A stretch of DNA of 64,000 nt from an uncultured Lachnospiraceae bacterium (GCA_949502235.1 CATBDC010000014.1:1-64000); one strand, 5' to 3'. Numbered from the stretch's first letter, positions 50,966 through 60,994 are shown. Translations and numbers: made by a program. The notes: generated by a model from the letters alone, not told the origin.

Positions 50966-52147
50966 TTATTCTTTTATACGGGCCACTCCGCTCTTTACCG
51001 CGGCCTCCGCCACTGCTTTAGCAACTGCTTCTCCCACTCTCTCATCAAATGCCGCCGGGATAATATAGTCAGCGTTTAATTCCTCGTCAGAAATCAGAGC
51101 TGCCAGCGCATTTGCCGCCGCAATCTTCATTTCATTATTAATATCCCTTGCCCGTACATCAAATGCTCCCCTGAAGATTCCCGGGAATGCCAGCACATTG
51201 TTAATCTGGTTCGGGAAATCACTCCGGCCGGTTGCAATAACCGCCGCACCCCCTGCACGGGCATCCTCAGGGAAGATTTCCGGAGTAGGATTGGCACACG
51301 CAAAAATTACCGCGTCACGGTTCATAGTCTTTACCATCTCTGGAGTAACAGCCCCGGGAGCGCTTACTCCTATGAATACATCCGCACCCGCGAGCATATC
51401 CGCAAGGTTTCCTTTCCTCTTCTCCAGGTTCGTCACCCTGGCCATCTCCTCCTTTACCGGATTCATGCCTTTTTCACGGCCTTCGTAGATAGCGCCGCTG
51501 CGGTCACAGAGAGTCACGTTCTTAATTCCATTTGCAATCAGAAGCCTGCAGATTGCAATCGCCGCGGCTCCCGCCCCGTTAATAACAACCTTGACCTCAT
51601 CCATCTTTTTACCCACGACCTTCAATGCATTCATTAGTCCTGCCAGCGTAATAACTGCTGTTCCATGCTGATCATCATGAAAAATCGGTATATCACACCT
51701 TTCCTTCAGCTTCTTTTCAATTTCAAAGCACCGGGGAGCAGAGATGTCCTCAAGATTCACCCCTCCAAAGCTTCCGCTGATCTGGTAAATTGTCTCCACA
51801 ATTGTATCTACGTCCTGGCTCTTAATACACAGAGGGAAAGCGTCAACTCCCCCGAACTCCTTAAACAACACACATTTTCCTTCCATCACCGGCATGCCCG
51901 CTTCTGGGCCAATATTGCCAAGCCCCAGCACCGCGGAGCCGTCCGTGACAACCAGACACATATTATGCCTGCGTGTCAGCGTATAACTTTTATCAGTGTC
52001 CTTCTGAATTTCCAGGCAGGGCTGTGCAACTCCCGGCGTATAGGCAAGCGACAGGTCTTCCTTTGTCTTTACCGGCACAGTGGAAATCACCTCGATTTTC
52101 CCTCTTAATTTTTCATGGAGCTTCAAAGATTCTGATGCATAATCCAT
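50966..52147 (-). CDS. NAD-dependent malic enzyme
   Basis: Malic enzyme oxidatively decarboxylates malate to pyruvate and CO2 with NAD(P). The 393-aa length is that of the short bacterial form without the phosphotransacetylase tail. Motifs: LSLAYTPGVAQPC (about 28-40), catalytic tyrosine and lysine in LVVTDGSAVLGLGNIGPEAGMPVMEGKCVLFK region (about 64-94), DIPIFHDDQHGTAVI (about 151-165), NAD fold VVINGAGAAAIAICRLL (about 185-201), and FPGIFRGAFDVRARDINNEM. The start ATG at 52147 has AGAGAGGAACATAAG before it. It is single-gene, divergent from the YfcC transporter across about 250 bases, so coupling with that carrier is possible but not shown. Confidence 0.94.
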   Translation of the reverse strand: MDYASESLKLHEKLRGKIEVISTVPVKTKEDLSLAYTPGVAQPCLEIQKDTDKSYTLTRRHNMCLVVTDGSAVLGLGNIGPEAGMPVMEGKCVLFKEFGGVDAFPLCIKSQDVDTIVETIYQISGSFGGVNLEDISAPRCFEIEKKLKERCDIPIFHDDQHGTAVITLAGLMNALKVVGKKMDEVKVVINGAGAAAIAICRLLIANGIKNVTLCDRSGAIYEGREKGMNPVKEEMARVTNLEKRKGNLADMLAGADVFIGVSAPGAVTPEMVKTMNRDAVIFACANPTPEIFPEDARAGGAAVIATGRSDFPNQINNVLAFPGIFRGAFDVRARDINNEMKIAAANALAALISDEELNADYIIPAAFDERVGEAVAKAVAEAAVKSGVARIKE

Positions 52148-52399
52148 CTTATGTTCCTCTCTTTCTTCATTCTTTTATATTTTCCAAGTCATCTGAATAA
52201 ATCTACTGACATATATTCTATTCCCTCCGCCTGTAAAATTTAGGACATAAAAGAAGAAAATCTTTGTATTATACCCCCGAAATTCTGACATAAATTTTAT
52301 TTATATCAATGTGCATTTTTCGTATTTCATAAGTAATTCTTAATAAAATATAATAAAAGAAAGTCATCTGGAAATTTATAAAAGAAAGGAAAGAAAAAT

Positions 52400-53797
52400 A
52401 TGGAAACTCAAAAGAAAAAATTTAAAATGCCTCACACCTATGTTATTCTTGTCACTGTCATTCTGATTATGACTGCCTGTACCTATTTCATCCCTGCCGG
52501 GGAATATGATCGTGTAGAAGTAAATGGACGGACTGTTGTTGATGCCTCTTCTTATCATTCCGTAGAAAATAACCCTGTCGGTTTTTTCGAATTATTTAAA
52601 TCTATTCCGGAAGGGTATAATGAATCCTGCGCGATTATTTTCTTTATTTTTATCATCGGCGGAAGCTTCCACATCGTAACCTCTACCGGCGCTATTGAAA
52701 AAGGAATCGGACGGCTGGCAAAGGCCTCCCAGGGACGGGAACGGCTCTTAATTCCTCTTATCACCTTTACCTTTTCTCTTGCAGGCGGAACCTTTGGCAT
52801 GAGCGAGGAAGGTATCGTATTTGTTCCAATCGGCGTAGCTCTTGCCCGAGCTGTGGGCTTTGACGCAATTGTCGGAATGGCAATTGTAGCGCTTGGAATC
52901 GGCGTAGGCTTCAGTTCCGAATTTATGAATCCATTTACCGTTGGAGTGGCCCAGGGTATCGCTGAAGTGCCCACTTTTTCAGGAATGGGGCTCCGCCTCA
53001 TCGTATGGGGTGTCATGCTGGTTATCACTATCTTTTATATTATGCGGTATGCAAAAAAAATAAAACAAAATCCAAAGCTGTCCATTGTCCGCGATCTGGA
53101 AGAGGAAGAAAAGGATTCTCATATTGATTTGGAAAATCTTGGACAGCTGACACTTAGAGATAAGCTTATTCTCACCTCTCTGATGGTAACCATTGTGGTA
53201 TTAATTTACGGAGTATTTAACTATGGCTGGTATTTGACAGAGCTTTGCGCCCTGTTCATCATACTCGGTATTTTATCCGGACTGATCGCCGGTTTCGGTC
53301 CGAGCCAGATTGCCCGTGAATTTGTCGCCGGCGCTAAGGAAATGGTTTTCGGCGCACTTGTTGTAGGTATTGCAAGAACCATTCTTGTTGTCATGACAAA
53401 CGGTATGATTATTGACAGCATTGTTCATGCGCTGGCCTCCTTTATTTCCATCCTTCCAAAAGGTATAGCGGCGGTGGCCATGATGCTTGTCCAGGCGATT
53501 ATCAACTTCTTTATTCCGTCCGGCTCCGGCCAGGCCGCCGCAACTATGCCACTTATGACCCCGCTCTGCGATGTCATAGGGCTGACCCGCCAGACTGCTG
53601 TACTTGCCTATCAGTTTGGCGATGGATTTACCAACTCCATAATTCCCACGTCAGCAGTGCTTATGGGAAACCTGTCTGTCGCAAAAATTTCTTATGAGAA
53701 ATGGCTTAAGTTCATTGCTCTCCTAATGGGCATCTGTCTTGGAACATGTGCGGTATTTATGCTGATTGCCGCAGCCATCAATTACGGCCCGTTTTAA
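52400..53797 (+). CDS. YfcC-family transporter
   Basis: This 465-aa membrane protein with about 12 helices belongs to the YfcC/ArcD-like C4-type carrier group: MPHTYVILVTVILIMTACTYFIPAGEYDR near 9-37, GGTFGMSEEGIVFVPIGVALARA near 130-152, GFSSEFMNPFTVGVAQGIA near 173-191 and IPSGSGQAAATMPLMTPLCD near 373-392. Members are thought to move amino acids, dipeptides or carboxylates. It is followed by a LysR gene on the other strand and an M20 peptidase beyond it, which points to peptide or amino-acid-conjugate uptake. AAAGGAAAGAAAAAT precedes the ATG. A TATAAT lies near 52349 with a poor -35. Confidence 0.88.
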   Translation: METQKKKFKMPHTYVILVTVILIMTACTYFIPAGEYDRVEVNGRTVVDASSYHSVENNPVGFFELFKSIPEGYNESCAIIFFIFIIGGSFHIVTSTGAIEKGIGRLAKASQGRERLLIPLITFTFSLAGGTFGMSEEGIVFVPIGVALARAVGFDAIVGMAIVALGIGVGFSSEFMNPFTVGVAQGIAEVPTFSGMGLRLIVWGVMLVITIFYIMRYAKKIKQNPKLSIVRDLEEEEKDSHIDLENLGQLTLRDKLILTSLMVTIVVLIYGVFNYGWYLTELCALFIILGILSGLIAGFGPSQIAREFVAGAKEMVFGALVVGIARTILVVMTNGMIIDSIVHALASFISILPKGIAAVAMMLVQAIINFFIPSGSGQAAATMPLMTPLCDVIGLTRQTAVLAYQFGDGFTNSIIPTSAVLMGNLSVAKISYEKWLKFIALLMGICLGTCAVFMLIAAAINYGPF

Positions 53798-53802
53798 AAA
53801 AT

Positions 53803-54675
53803 TTATAACAGAATTTCTTCAGGATGTTCAGCCAGATAATGATAGAGCCTGGAAGCGGCTGTCGGAAGCCGCTTCCCTCTTTTCTTTCCAATTGCAATAT
53901 CCAGTCTGTAGGACGGCAAAACAGGAATACGCTGTATGTCTGTATCACGCATAAACGCCTCTGGAAACTGCAGGGTAGACGCAAGACCCGCACAGATATA
54001 CCGCCGGATGGTCTGAATTTGATTGGAATGTAAAACATATTTTGGTGTTATATGATACTCTTTAAATATATCCTCAATAATTTTCCCGGGATAAAAGAGT
54101 ATAATTCGTTCATTTTGAAGCTCGGGTATACTTATGCTTTTTTTAGGAGCCAGCGGATTATTCTTATTTGTAAGTAAATGAAGGCTGCTTTCTTTCAGAA
54201 CCTTGTATTCGAGCTGGGGATAGAACTTATCCTCTATCAATAATACAATTAAATCCAGCTCATCATTGTAAAGGGCAAATTCCGCTTCCTCAGATGTCAT
54301 TTCTACAACCTCAAGCTCTATTCCTAATTTCCGGGATGCAGTAATTTCAAGCTGGGGAAGAATCACAGTACCAATAGCCGCCGGAACTCCCACCCGGATT
54401 ACCGTTCTGTGAAATTCACCCAAGTCCCTCATTTCATCAGTCAGGGCTTCCAGGTTTGAAAGAATTTCTGAAGATTTCTGAAGAAATAATTCACCCTCCT
54501 GTGTGGGAAAAACATTTTTATTTGTACGTATAAGAAGACAGATGCCCAGTTCCTTCTCAAGCTCCCGGATCGCATGCGTAATCGCAGGCTGTGAAACATG
54601 AAGGTATTCTGCAGCCTTCGTAATATTATTATATTTGCAGACAATCTTAAAATAATAAAGCTGGTTTAATTTCAT
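53803..54675 (-). CDS. LysR-family transcriptional regulator
   Basis: The 290-aa protein has the LysR N-terminal winged helix (LNQLYYFKIVCKYNNITKAAEYLHVSQPAITHAIRELEKELG, residues 3-43). A two-lobed effector domain follows (VIRVGVPAAIGTVILPQLE near 92, PEIIEDIF-like PGKIIEDIFKEY, and LPTAASRLYHYLAEHPEEILL at the end). It is divergent from the M20 peptidase gene (57 bases between starts) and converges with the YfcC gene, leaving 5 bases between the stops. It probably activates the peptidase in response to a small organic effector. Confidence 0.92.
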   Translation of the reverse strand: MKLNQLYYFKIVCKYNNITKAAEYLHVSQPAITHAIRELEKELGICLLIRTNKNVFPTQEGELFLQKSSEILSNLEALTDEMRDLGEFHRTVIRVGVPAAIGTVILPQLEITASRKLGIELEVVEMTSEEAEFALYNDELDLIVLLIEDKFYPQLEYKVLKESSLHLLTNKNNPLAPKKSISIPELQNERIILFYPGKIIEDIFKEYHITPKYVLHSNQIQTIRRYICAGLASTLQFPEAFMRDTDIQRIPVLPSYRLDIAIGKKRGKRLPTAASRLYHYLAEHPEEILL

Positions 54676-54732
54676 TACGCATACCTTCTGAAAAAAGTAT
54701 ATAATAGTTTCATCAAGAAAGGAAGAATAAAC

Positions 54733-55836
54733 ATGTGGGATTTAACAGAATTTCGTAAAGAATTAAAAGAACTCGTGAACATTGACAGCTGCAGCAGCGA
54801 CCGCGATGACGTGGCCAGAATCGGAGAGCTGTTAGCCGGAAAATACAGGGATATAGGCCTGTATGTGGAAACTCATGCCGGATGTACCTGCATACAGGCA
54901 AAAACTCATCCGGATACAGATTTTGATGTGCTTCTGGTAGGCCATATGGATACTGTCTTTCCCAGAGGGACTGCCGGAAAAAGGTCCTACCGGGAAGATG
55001 AATCATATGCCTACGGCCCCGGAGTCGCTGACATGAAGGCCGGTCTGGTGATGATTCTTCACCTTGTCAGAAAATTACGGAAAACAAATCCCGGGCTTCG
55101 TATCTGCATTGCCAATGACGGGGACGAAGAGACTGATTCCATACTTTCTTATGAATGGCTTAAAGAGCTGTCCGGCCATGCCCGCTATGCCTATGTGTTT
55201 GAACCCGGACGTCCCGGAAACGGATTTGTAAAGTCACGAAAGGGTTATTTGGGGATCGAAATTGATTTTAACGGCATTTCCGCCCATGCAGGCAACGCGC
55301 CGGAGAAAGGGGCAAGCGCCATCCGGGAAATGGCCCGCTGGATCACAGAGCTTACAGCGCTGCAAAACCTGGAAATCGGCACATCTGTCAATGCAGGTAC
55401 TGTAAATGGCGGAATTTCTCCGAATGTAATAGCTGATCACGCAAATGTTTATTTTGATGTCCGTATCCGGCAGATGCCGGAACTGCTGCGGATAAAAGAA
55501 AAAGTGCAGGAACTGCAGAAAAATATCTCTGTTGAGGGAGTTACAGCTTCTGTCAAATACATCAGCGAAATGACTCCCATGTCTCCCACAGAAATAACGG
55601 ACCGGATGATTGAACATATCACTCAAAAGGCAGAAGAGCTCCATATGGAAATCAGCTGGTTCTGCGTAGGCGGGGTCTCTGACGCCAACCATCTGGCCGG
55701 GTGGGGCGTCCCTGTTATCTGCGGCTGCGGCCCCTGCGGAGGTAATCTGCACAGCGAGGAGGAATTTCTGGAGCTTTTCTCTCTAGAAAACCGTTTGGAA
55801 TTAATGTTTCAGGTACTGGCAGATTTATCCGTCTAA
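54733..55836 (+). CDS. M20-family metallopeptidase (glutamate carboxypeptidase-like)
   Basis: This 367-aa zinc peptidase has the first metal histidine in LLVGHMDTVFP (about 69-79) and a bridging aspartate in YGPGVADMKAGLV. The catalytic and metal-linked acidic residues are in CIANDGDEETDSIL (about 131-144; the family's E-E is read as D-E-E). The dimerisation lid includes GISAHAGNAPEKGASAI, and the C-terminal metal histidine is in GGNLHSEEEFLEL. It resembles CPG2/PepT-like proteins that remove a C-terminal glutamate or split acyl-amino acids. AAGGAAGAATAAAC precedes the ATG. It ends in the terminator at 55849-55886. Confidence 0.9.
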   Translation: MWDLTEFRKELKELVNIDSCSSDRDDVARIGELLAGKYRDIGLYVETHAGCTCIQAKTHPDTDFDVLLVGHMDTVFPRGTAGKRSYREDESYAYGPGVADMKAGLVMILHLVRKLRKTNPGLRICIANDGDEETDSILSYEWLKELSGHARYAYVFEPGRPGNGFVKSRKGYLGIEIDFNGISAHAGNAPEKGASAIREMARWITELTALQNLEIGTSVNAGTVNGGISPNVIADHANVYFDVRIRQMPELLRIKEKVQELQKNISVEGVTASVKYISEMTPMSPTEITDRMIEHITQKAEELHMEISWFCVGGVSDANHLAGWGVPVICGCGPCGGNLHSEEEFLELFSLENRLELMFQVLADLSV

Positions 55837-55848
55837 TAACGTTGCATA

Positions 55849-55886
55849 AGCCTTGACAGCCTAAATCACATCAGGCTGTCAAGGCT
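55849..55886 (+). terminator. Hairpin after the M20 peptidase gene
   Basis: A 14-bp perfect stem, AGCCTTGACAGCCT / AGGCTGTCAAGGCT, with a 10-base loop. It lies between convergent genes, 12 bases after the stop. Confidence 0.7.
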
Positions 55887-55902
55887 GAATAAACGTCTAT
55901 AT

Positions 55903-56785
55903 TTACTTCTGGTATTTTTCTATAATACAGGTATGCTTTCTTTTCCCCGCCGGTGCATTTTTATTATAGTTAATCCCTACCAGCAGAATCTCTCCTCCAT
56001 AATTCTTAATAGCCTCCGGATAATGCCGGGCCTTTATCTGATCAACTGCCCCTCTGGCATTTTTGTTCCATTTCAGTTCAATTACAAGTGCCGGCATCAC
56101 AGAATCCTTTTTCGGCAGATACACAATATCCGCATATCCATCGCCGGCTGGGAGCTCTTCAAATAATATAAACTCATCCCCACAGCTGAAATACGCACGT
56201 TTAATTACACTTCGCAGAGACTGTTCATTATGGTAATGAAGCGGAGCCTCTTCCCCGTGAATCTTTTCAATCTGCGCGGCCACTGCCTCTGCATTTCCAT
56301 GAATGGTATCCTCAATCAGCCTGTCGCTCTCTCTGACCCGCCTGATTGTATCACCACGCTTTACCTCACGTACGATTTTTGCAAATTCCAGCCTTATCTC
56401 TTCATTGGGAATACGCACCTTTCCTGTTGCTTCATTGTAAGCCAGATAACCCAGATGAATCAAAAGTGTCAGTACATCGTCCCGGTTCCTGAATGTCACC
56501 AGGTCATTAGCAAATCCGCCCGTATCCGCTTTCACCTCTCCGCCGCCTGTCAGCTCTGCGGCATGAAGCAGTGTTTCGTCAAAGGCATTTCCTGCCTTTA
56601 GATCCGGATAAGCCTTCAAAAGCTCCTCTGTTACGCCTGACTGAATATAGGATACCACATCACGGGCGCCTGACTTTCCCATAAGATTTGTCATTAATCA
56701 GGCTGATAAGACCACTTTTATCTACATATACGTCATTTCTTATTCCCGTAAAGCCACTGTTTCCGGGATTTAAATACATGCCCAT
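55903..56785 (-). pseudogene. AAA-ATPase/PD-(D/E)XK (PDDEXK_9-type) gene with large internal deletion
   Basis: The original start survives at the ATG at 56785 (GGAGGCGGCTT before it): MGMYLNPGNSGFTGIRNDVYVDKSGL matches the first residues of this ATPase family. It then runs in frame only to a stop about 40 codons on. The rest, in the next frame from 56694, is the C-terminal part: MTNLMGKSGARDVVSYIQSG, GYLAYNEATGKVRIPNEEIRLEFAKIV, and the nuclease-like end (YADIVYLPKKDSVMPALVIELKWNK, with D and ExK). The P-loop and most of the AAA domain (by family length some 250 residues) are missing. It is thus a remnant; compare 8437-9121. Confidence 0.75.
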
Positions 56786-56797
56786 AAGCCGCCTCCT

Positions 56798-57949
56798 CTA
56801 TTCATTCTGATTCCTCAGGCTTAAGACTCCTTCTAGCAGGATCTTCATATCCACCAAGATATAGTCAAACGCGCCGGCTTTATAGAGATTAATTGCAATC
56901 AGGCCCACCGGCACGGCAAAAATCATCCCGAACACACCTCCAACGCGGTATCCTACGTAGAGAAATACAAGCGTAACAAGAGGCTTCATTCCCATGCTGT
57001 CACCCACAAGCTTAGGCTGTATCAGCTGACGGACAAGCTGTGTAATGCCATATAAAATAATAAGCCCTGCAGCCATTTTATAATCTCCTGTCATGAATTT
57101 ATAAGCTGCCCACGGAATCAGCGCAGTCCCTGTTCCGAAAAAAGGCAGAAAATCCAGAAATGCAATTAAAAGTGCCAGAAGGAAAATAAAATGTATTCCT
57201 AAAATCAGGAAGCCTATAAACAGCAGCAAAAATACAACTACCATAATTTTCATCTGCGCTTTAAAATATCCTCCCACTGCATACTTCAGATTATCTACCA
57301 CCATGGTCATCCGTTTTACAATGGCGTCAGGCATTACTTTTTTAGACCAGAGAATGACCTCATCCCTCTCTGCAATAAAAAAGTATGCAGAAATAAAGGT
57401 TACGATTGTAGCAATCAAAACAGAAGGAATCTTTTTTGCGAAATTACCTGCGGCTGTTACAGTAGGCTCGCTGATTTTTCCCATAATCTCTCCTATCGTC
57501 TCATCCAGATTACTTGTAAACATATGCCAGCCATTCTGAACCCCCGCCGGAAGTCTCTCGAAAATTCCCTTTGTACTGTCTCCTATCTGTCCAAGCCCCT
57601 TCTCCAGCTCTTCATACATCTCTGGCAGATCCTGCATTAGAACCGCAGCCTCACGCCACAGCCTGCTTCCTGCCAGATAGATGAGAAAAACTACTGCAGT
57701 CAGCACTCCGATTATAATGAGGGCTGATCCCAGCTTTTTCACAAGCCTTATCTTCTTTTCCAGCCAATTTACCACAGGTGCTGCAATGTATGCAATAAAC
57801 CAGCCCACCACAAAAGGCATGAAAAAAATAAGAAGCCGAAATCCCAAATAAATAAAAAGGATCGTTGATACCAGACTGAATGTAAGGCTTACAATTACCT
57901 TCCAGTAGGGTCTTTCATCCTTAAGCTGTTCCTTAAAATTCGTTTTCAT
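56798..57949 (-). CDS. AI-2E/YtvI-family permease
   Basis: This is a 383-aa membrane protein of the AI-2E transporter family. It has two N-terminal helices (LIFFMPFVVGWFIAYIAAPVV near 28-48), a helical pair with a long amphipathic loop (MQDLPEMYEELEKGLGQIGD), then six further helices with SYFF-like TFISAYFFIAERDE, FLDFLPFFGTGTALIPWA and VGLIAINLYKAG. Named relatives (YtvI) act in sporulation; others export small molecules or Na+/H+. It overlaps the engB gene by 17 bases, so its translation is coupled to that GTPase. Confidence 0.85.
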   Translation of the reverse strand: MKTNFKEQLKDERPYWKVIVSLTFSLVSTILFIYLGFRLLIFFMPFVVGWFIAYIAAPVVNWLEKKIRLVKKLGSALIIIGVLTAVVFLIYLAGSRLWREAAVLMQDLPEMYEELEKGLGQIGDSTKGIFERLPAGVQNGWHMFTSNLDETIGEIMGKISEPTVTAAGNFAKKIPSVLIATIVTFISAYFFIAERDEVILWSKKVMPDAIVKRMTMVVDNLKYAVGGYFKAQMKIMVVVFLLLFIGFLILGIHFIFLLALLIAFLDFLPFFGTGTALIPWAAYKFMTGDYKMAAGLIILYGITQLVRQLIQPKLVGDSMGMKPLVTLVFLYVGYRVGGVFGMIFAVPVGLIAINLYKAGAFDYILVDMKILLEGVLSLRNQNE

Positions 57950-58556
57950 CGCTTACTGACGCTTCTTTCCTGTCTAAAACTTTCGTCTCTACGAGCTCCC
58001 ATATCTCATCCTTTCCCTGCTTTGTAACAGAGGAAAAGGGAATAACAACAGTACCAGAAGGAAGCCCCAGTCCCTGCCTTACGGCCTTTAACTGCTTTTC
58101 CTTCTGGCTTCTCTTAATCTTGTCAAGCTTTGTCGCAATAATGATGGGCTGATATCCCTGGGATACAATCCATTCATACATCAATTTATCATTAGCTGAC
58201 GGGTCATGCCGGACATCAATCAGCAGGAACACAGCCTTAAGCTTCTTCGAGCTATGCAGATATCTCTCAACCAGCCTTCCCCATTCTTTTTTCTCTTTCT
58301 CCGACACTCTGGCATACCCGTAGCCCGGCAGATCAACCAGATACAGCTCTTCATTGATATTATAGAAATTAATGGTCTGTGTCTTGCCGGGAGTCGCTGA
58401 TATCCTCGCGTATGATTTGCGGTTCATAAGGGCATTGATAAGCGATGATTTCCCCACATTTGATTTCCCCGCAAATGCAATCTCAGGAAGTCTGTTGTCC
58501 GGCAGTGTACTTGTAATCCCGCAGACTGTCTCCAGATTAATGCTTTTTATCACCAT
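57933..58556 (-). CDS. engB: EngB/YsxC ribosome biogenesis GTPase
   Basis: The 207-aa GTPase of the TrmE-Era-EngA-EngB group is needed for assembly of the large ribosomal subunit. Visible motifs are G1 FAGKSNVGKSSLINAL (residues about 28-43), G3 VDLPGYGYA (about 74-82), G4 TKLDK (about 141-145) and IPFSSVTKQGKDE (G5, about 171-183). The start is the ATG at 58556 with GGAATGACATT ahead, 11 bases after lon. The lon-engB neighbourhood is usual in Firmicutes. Confidence 0.95.
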   Translation of the reverse strand: MVIKSINLETVCGITSTLPDNRLPEIAFAGKSNVGKSSLINALMNRKSYARISATPGKTQTINFYNINEELYLVDLPGYGYARVSEKEKKEWGRLVERYLHSSKKLKAVFLLIDVRHDPSANDKLMYEWIVSQGYQPIIIATKLDKIKRSQKEKQLKAVRQGLGLPSGTVVIPFSSVTKQGKDEIWELVETKVLDRKEASVSDENEF

Positions 58557-58567
58557 AATGTCATTCC

Positions 58568-60934
58568 TTACTTTTCTTTATTTTTAGATTTTAGGGGTTT
58601 CCCCTGAACCAGCGCTGTCTTAAGCACTTCCTCCATACAGGATACATACACAAGCTCCAGTCTTTTTGTAATTTCTTCCGAAATTTCCTGTACATGGGCC
58701 TCATTTTCCTTTGGAATAATAACGGTCTTAATCCCCGCATTTTTTGCCGCCAGAAGCTTCTCCTTAAGGCCCCCTATAGGAAGCACTCTTCCCCGAAGCG
58801 TGATCTCCCCGGTCATGGCGACATCTGCCCGCACCTTCCTTCCAGTAACCGCCGAAAGTATAGCCGTGGCCATTGTAATTCCGGCGGAAGGGCCGTCCTT
58901 TGGCACTGCCCCCTCCGGTATATGGATGTGTATATCATGCTCCTTAAAAAATGTCTCTTCTATCTTATATTTCTTACCCACGGAACGGATATAGCTGATG
59001 CCCGTCCTTGCCGACTCCTTCATCACATCGCCCAGCTGTCCGGTAAGCTGTATCTCTCCCTCGCCCGGCATGACATTAACCTCTATCTGCAGTGTATCTC
59101 CGCCCACACTGGTCCATGCAAGGCCCCGTACAATCCCCGCCTCGTCATTTTCATTCACAGACTGATACCTGTAAAGCTCCCGTCCCAGATAATGCTCCAG
59201 ATTTCTCTCTGTCACACGAATATACTTTTTTTCTTTTTCCAGAAGCTCTCTGGCGGATTTACGGCAGATATCCCCTATCTTTCTTTCAAGCTGCCTGACT
59301 CCGGCCTCCTTCGTATAATTTCTCGCAATTTTCCAGAGCGCCTTTTTGCTGATACTGACCTTATCCTCCCCAATCCCATGCTTCTTAAGCTGTTTTGGAA
59401 TCAGGTGCTCCTGGGCAATATGGAGCTTCTCATTTTCTGTGTAGCTGTTAAGCTCTATAACCTCCATCCTGTCAAGAAGAGGCCTTGGTATTGTCTGCAG
59501 CGTATTGGCTGTCGCGATAAACAGAACCTCGGACAAATCCAGGGGAACCTCCAGATAATGGTCTCTGAACCTTACATTCTGTTCACCATCGAGCACCTCT
59601 AACAGGGCTGAAAACGTATCACCCTTGTAATCATTGCTCACCTTGTCAATCTCATCCAGAAGCATAAGCGGATTCTTAACGCCTGCCTGCCTTAAGCTGC
59701 CTGCAATGCGCCCCGGCATAGCTCCTACATAGGTCTTCCTGTGGCCCCGGATCTCTGCCTCATCCCTCACACCCCCAAGAGAAATGCGCACATAAGTCCT
59801 TCCAAGTGCATCCGCAAGAGACTTTGCAATAGAGGTCTTTCCTGTTCCCGGAGGTCCGTAGAGACATAATATGGGGGCATCCCCTCCTCCGGTCAGAATT
59901 CGTACTGCAAGATACTCAAGAATTCTCTCTTTCACCTTCTCAAGCCCATAATGATCTCTGTCCAGAATCCTTGACGCATATTTTATATCCTGCCGTTCTT
60001 CCGTTTTTTTATCCCACGGAAGCTCCAGCATTGTCTCAATATAAGTACGGATAACCCCGGCTTCTGCCGGACTGTTAGAGGCACTTCTAAATCTCTTGAT
60101 TTCCTTTTTCAGTTTATCCTTTACCTCACGGGGCGCCTGAAGCTCCTCCGCGGCTCTGGCAAATTCTTCCGCATCAGACTGTATGTCATCCTCCTTAAGC
60201 TCTTCTCTGATAAGCTTCATCTCCTCCCGGAGAATATACTCCCTCTGGTTCTTATCAACCCGCTTTTTAAGCTTAGCCTGGATGTCTTCTTTAATTCCCG
60301 CAATCTGAATCTCTTTTACCATTTTAAAGGAAAGCATCTCATATCTCTTGATGACATCTGTCTCCTCTAAAAACTCCTGAGCCTCCATATAGCTGAAGGA
60401 AACAGCTGACGCCATGGTATCTACCATCTTTTTCAGGGAATGAAATTCTTTCCCCCGGAAGGGAAATTCTTTGCGGAGCTTTGGGTTTTTAGACACATAT
60501 TCCTTAAAAATCTCCATAAGCCCCTTCATCATGGCCTCCTGGCTTAAGGAACTGTCCAAAACTTTGTTCGATTCACTGCTTACACTGTCCGGAATCACAC
60601 GTATATCCGCACGCAGGAACGGCTCCTCCTGCTCAAGATATTCAAGCTCGGCTCTTTGTTCCCCCAAAATAAGGACTCTTCTTAAATCCTTTGGAAGCTT
60701 CACAATCTGTCTGACCACAGCAATACATCCTGTGCAAAATACATCATTAATTCCAGGATTTTCTGTCTCCTTCTCCTTCTGAACAGTTACAAAGATCTTC
60801 TGCTCTTCCCGCATTGCCTGTTCAATTGCCCGTAAGGATCTCTCTCTGCTTATATCAAAATGTACTACCTGCTCCGGCAGCACTACCATTCCTCTAAGTG
60901 TCACCATGGGCAGGCTCATCATTTCATTCTCCAT
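58568..60934 (-). CDS. lon: ATP-dependent protease Lon (LonA type)
   Basis: Start at the ATG at 60934 (CAGGAGAGTGTAT before it) gives 788 aa. The N-terminal substrate-binding domain (LPMVTLRGMVVLPEQVVHFDISR) spans about 1-300. The AAA domain has Walker A YGPPGTGKTSIAKSLA (near 350) and Walker B LMLLDEIDKVS. The serine-lysine protease domain contains IPEGAVPKDGPSAGITMATAIL with catalytic Ser, and GGLKEKLLAAKNAGIKTVIIPKENE with catalytic Lys. It degrades misfolded and regulatory proteins. It follows the clpX terminator closely and is probably transcribed with engB. Confidence 0.97.
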   Translation of the reverse strand: MENEMMSLPMVTLRGMVVLPEQVVHFDISRERSLRAIEQAMREEQKIFVTVQKEKETENPGINDVFCTGCIAVVRQIVKLPKDLRRVLILGEQRAELEYLEQEEPFLRADIRVIPDSVSSESNKVLDSSLSQEAMMKGLMEIFKEYVSKNPKLRKEFPFRGKEFHSLKKMVDTMASAVSFSYMEAQEFLEETDVIKRYEMLSFKMVKEIQIAGIKEDIQAKLKKRVDKNQREYILREEMKLIREELKEDDIQSDAEEFARAAEELQAPREVKDKLKKEIKRFRSASNSPAEAGVIRTYIETMLELPWDKKTEERQDIKYASRILDRDHYGLEKVKERILEYLAVRILTGGGDAPILCLYGPPGTGKTSIAKSLADALGRTYVRISLGGVRDEAEIRGHRKTYVGAMPGRIAGSLRQAGVKNPLMLLDEIDKVSNDYKGDTFSALLEVLDGEQNVRFRDHYLEVPLDLSEVLFIATANTLQTIPRPLLDRMEVIELNSYTENEKLHIAQEHLIPKQLKKHGIGEDKVSISKKALWKIARNYTKEAGVRQLERKIGDICRKSARELLEKEKKYIRVTERNLEHYLGRELYRYQSVNENDEAGIVRGLAWTSVGGDTLQIEVNVMPGEGEIQLTGQLGDVMKESARTGISYIRSVGKKYKIEETFFKEHDIHIHIPEGAVPKDGPSAGITMATAILSAVTGRKVRADVAMTGEITLRGRVLPIGGLKEKLLAAKNAGIKTVIIPKENEAHVQEISEEITKRLELVYVSCMEEVLKTALVQGKPLKSKNKEK

Positions 60935-60960
60935 ATACACTCTCCTGTATGTCAAAATAA

Positions 60961-60987
60961 GGCAGGCACTTCTCTCACGCGCCCGCC
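60961..60987 (-). terminator. Terminator after clpX
   Basis: On the minus strand GGCGGGCGC pairs with GTGCCTGCC (two G-U pairs) and is followed by TTATTTTG. It separates clpX from lon, about 8 bases after the clpX stop. Confidence 0.7.
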
Positions 60988-60994
60988 TTTTTTA

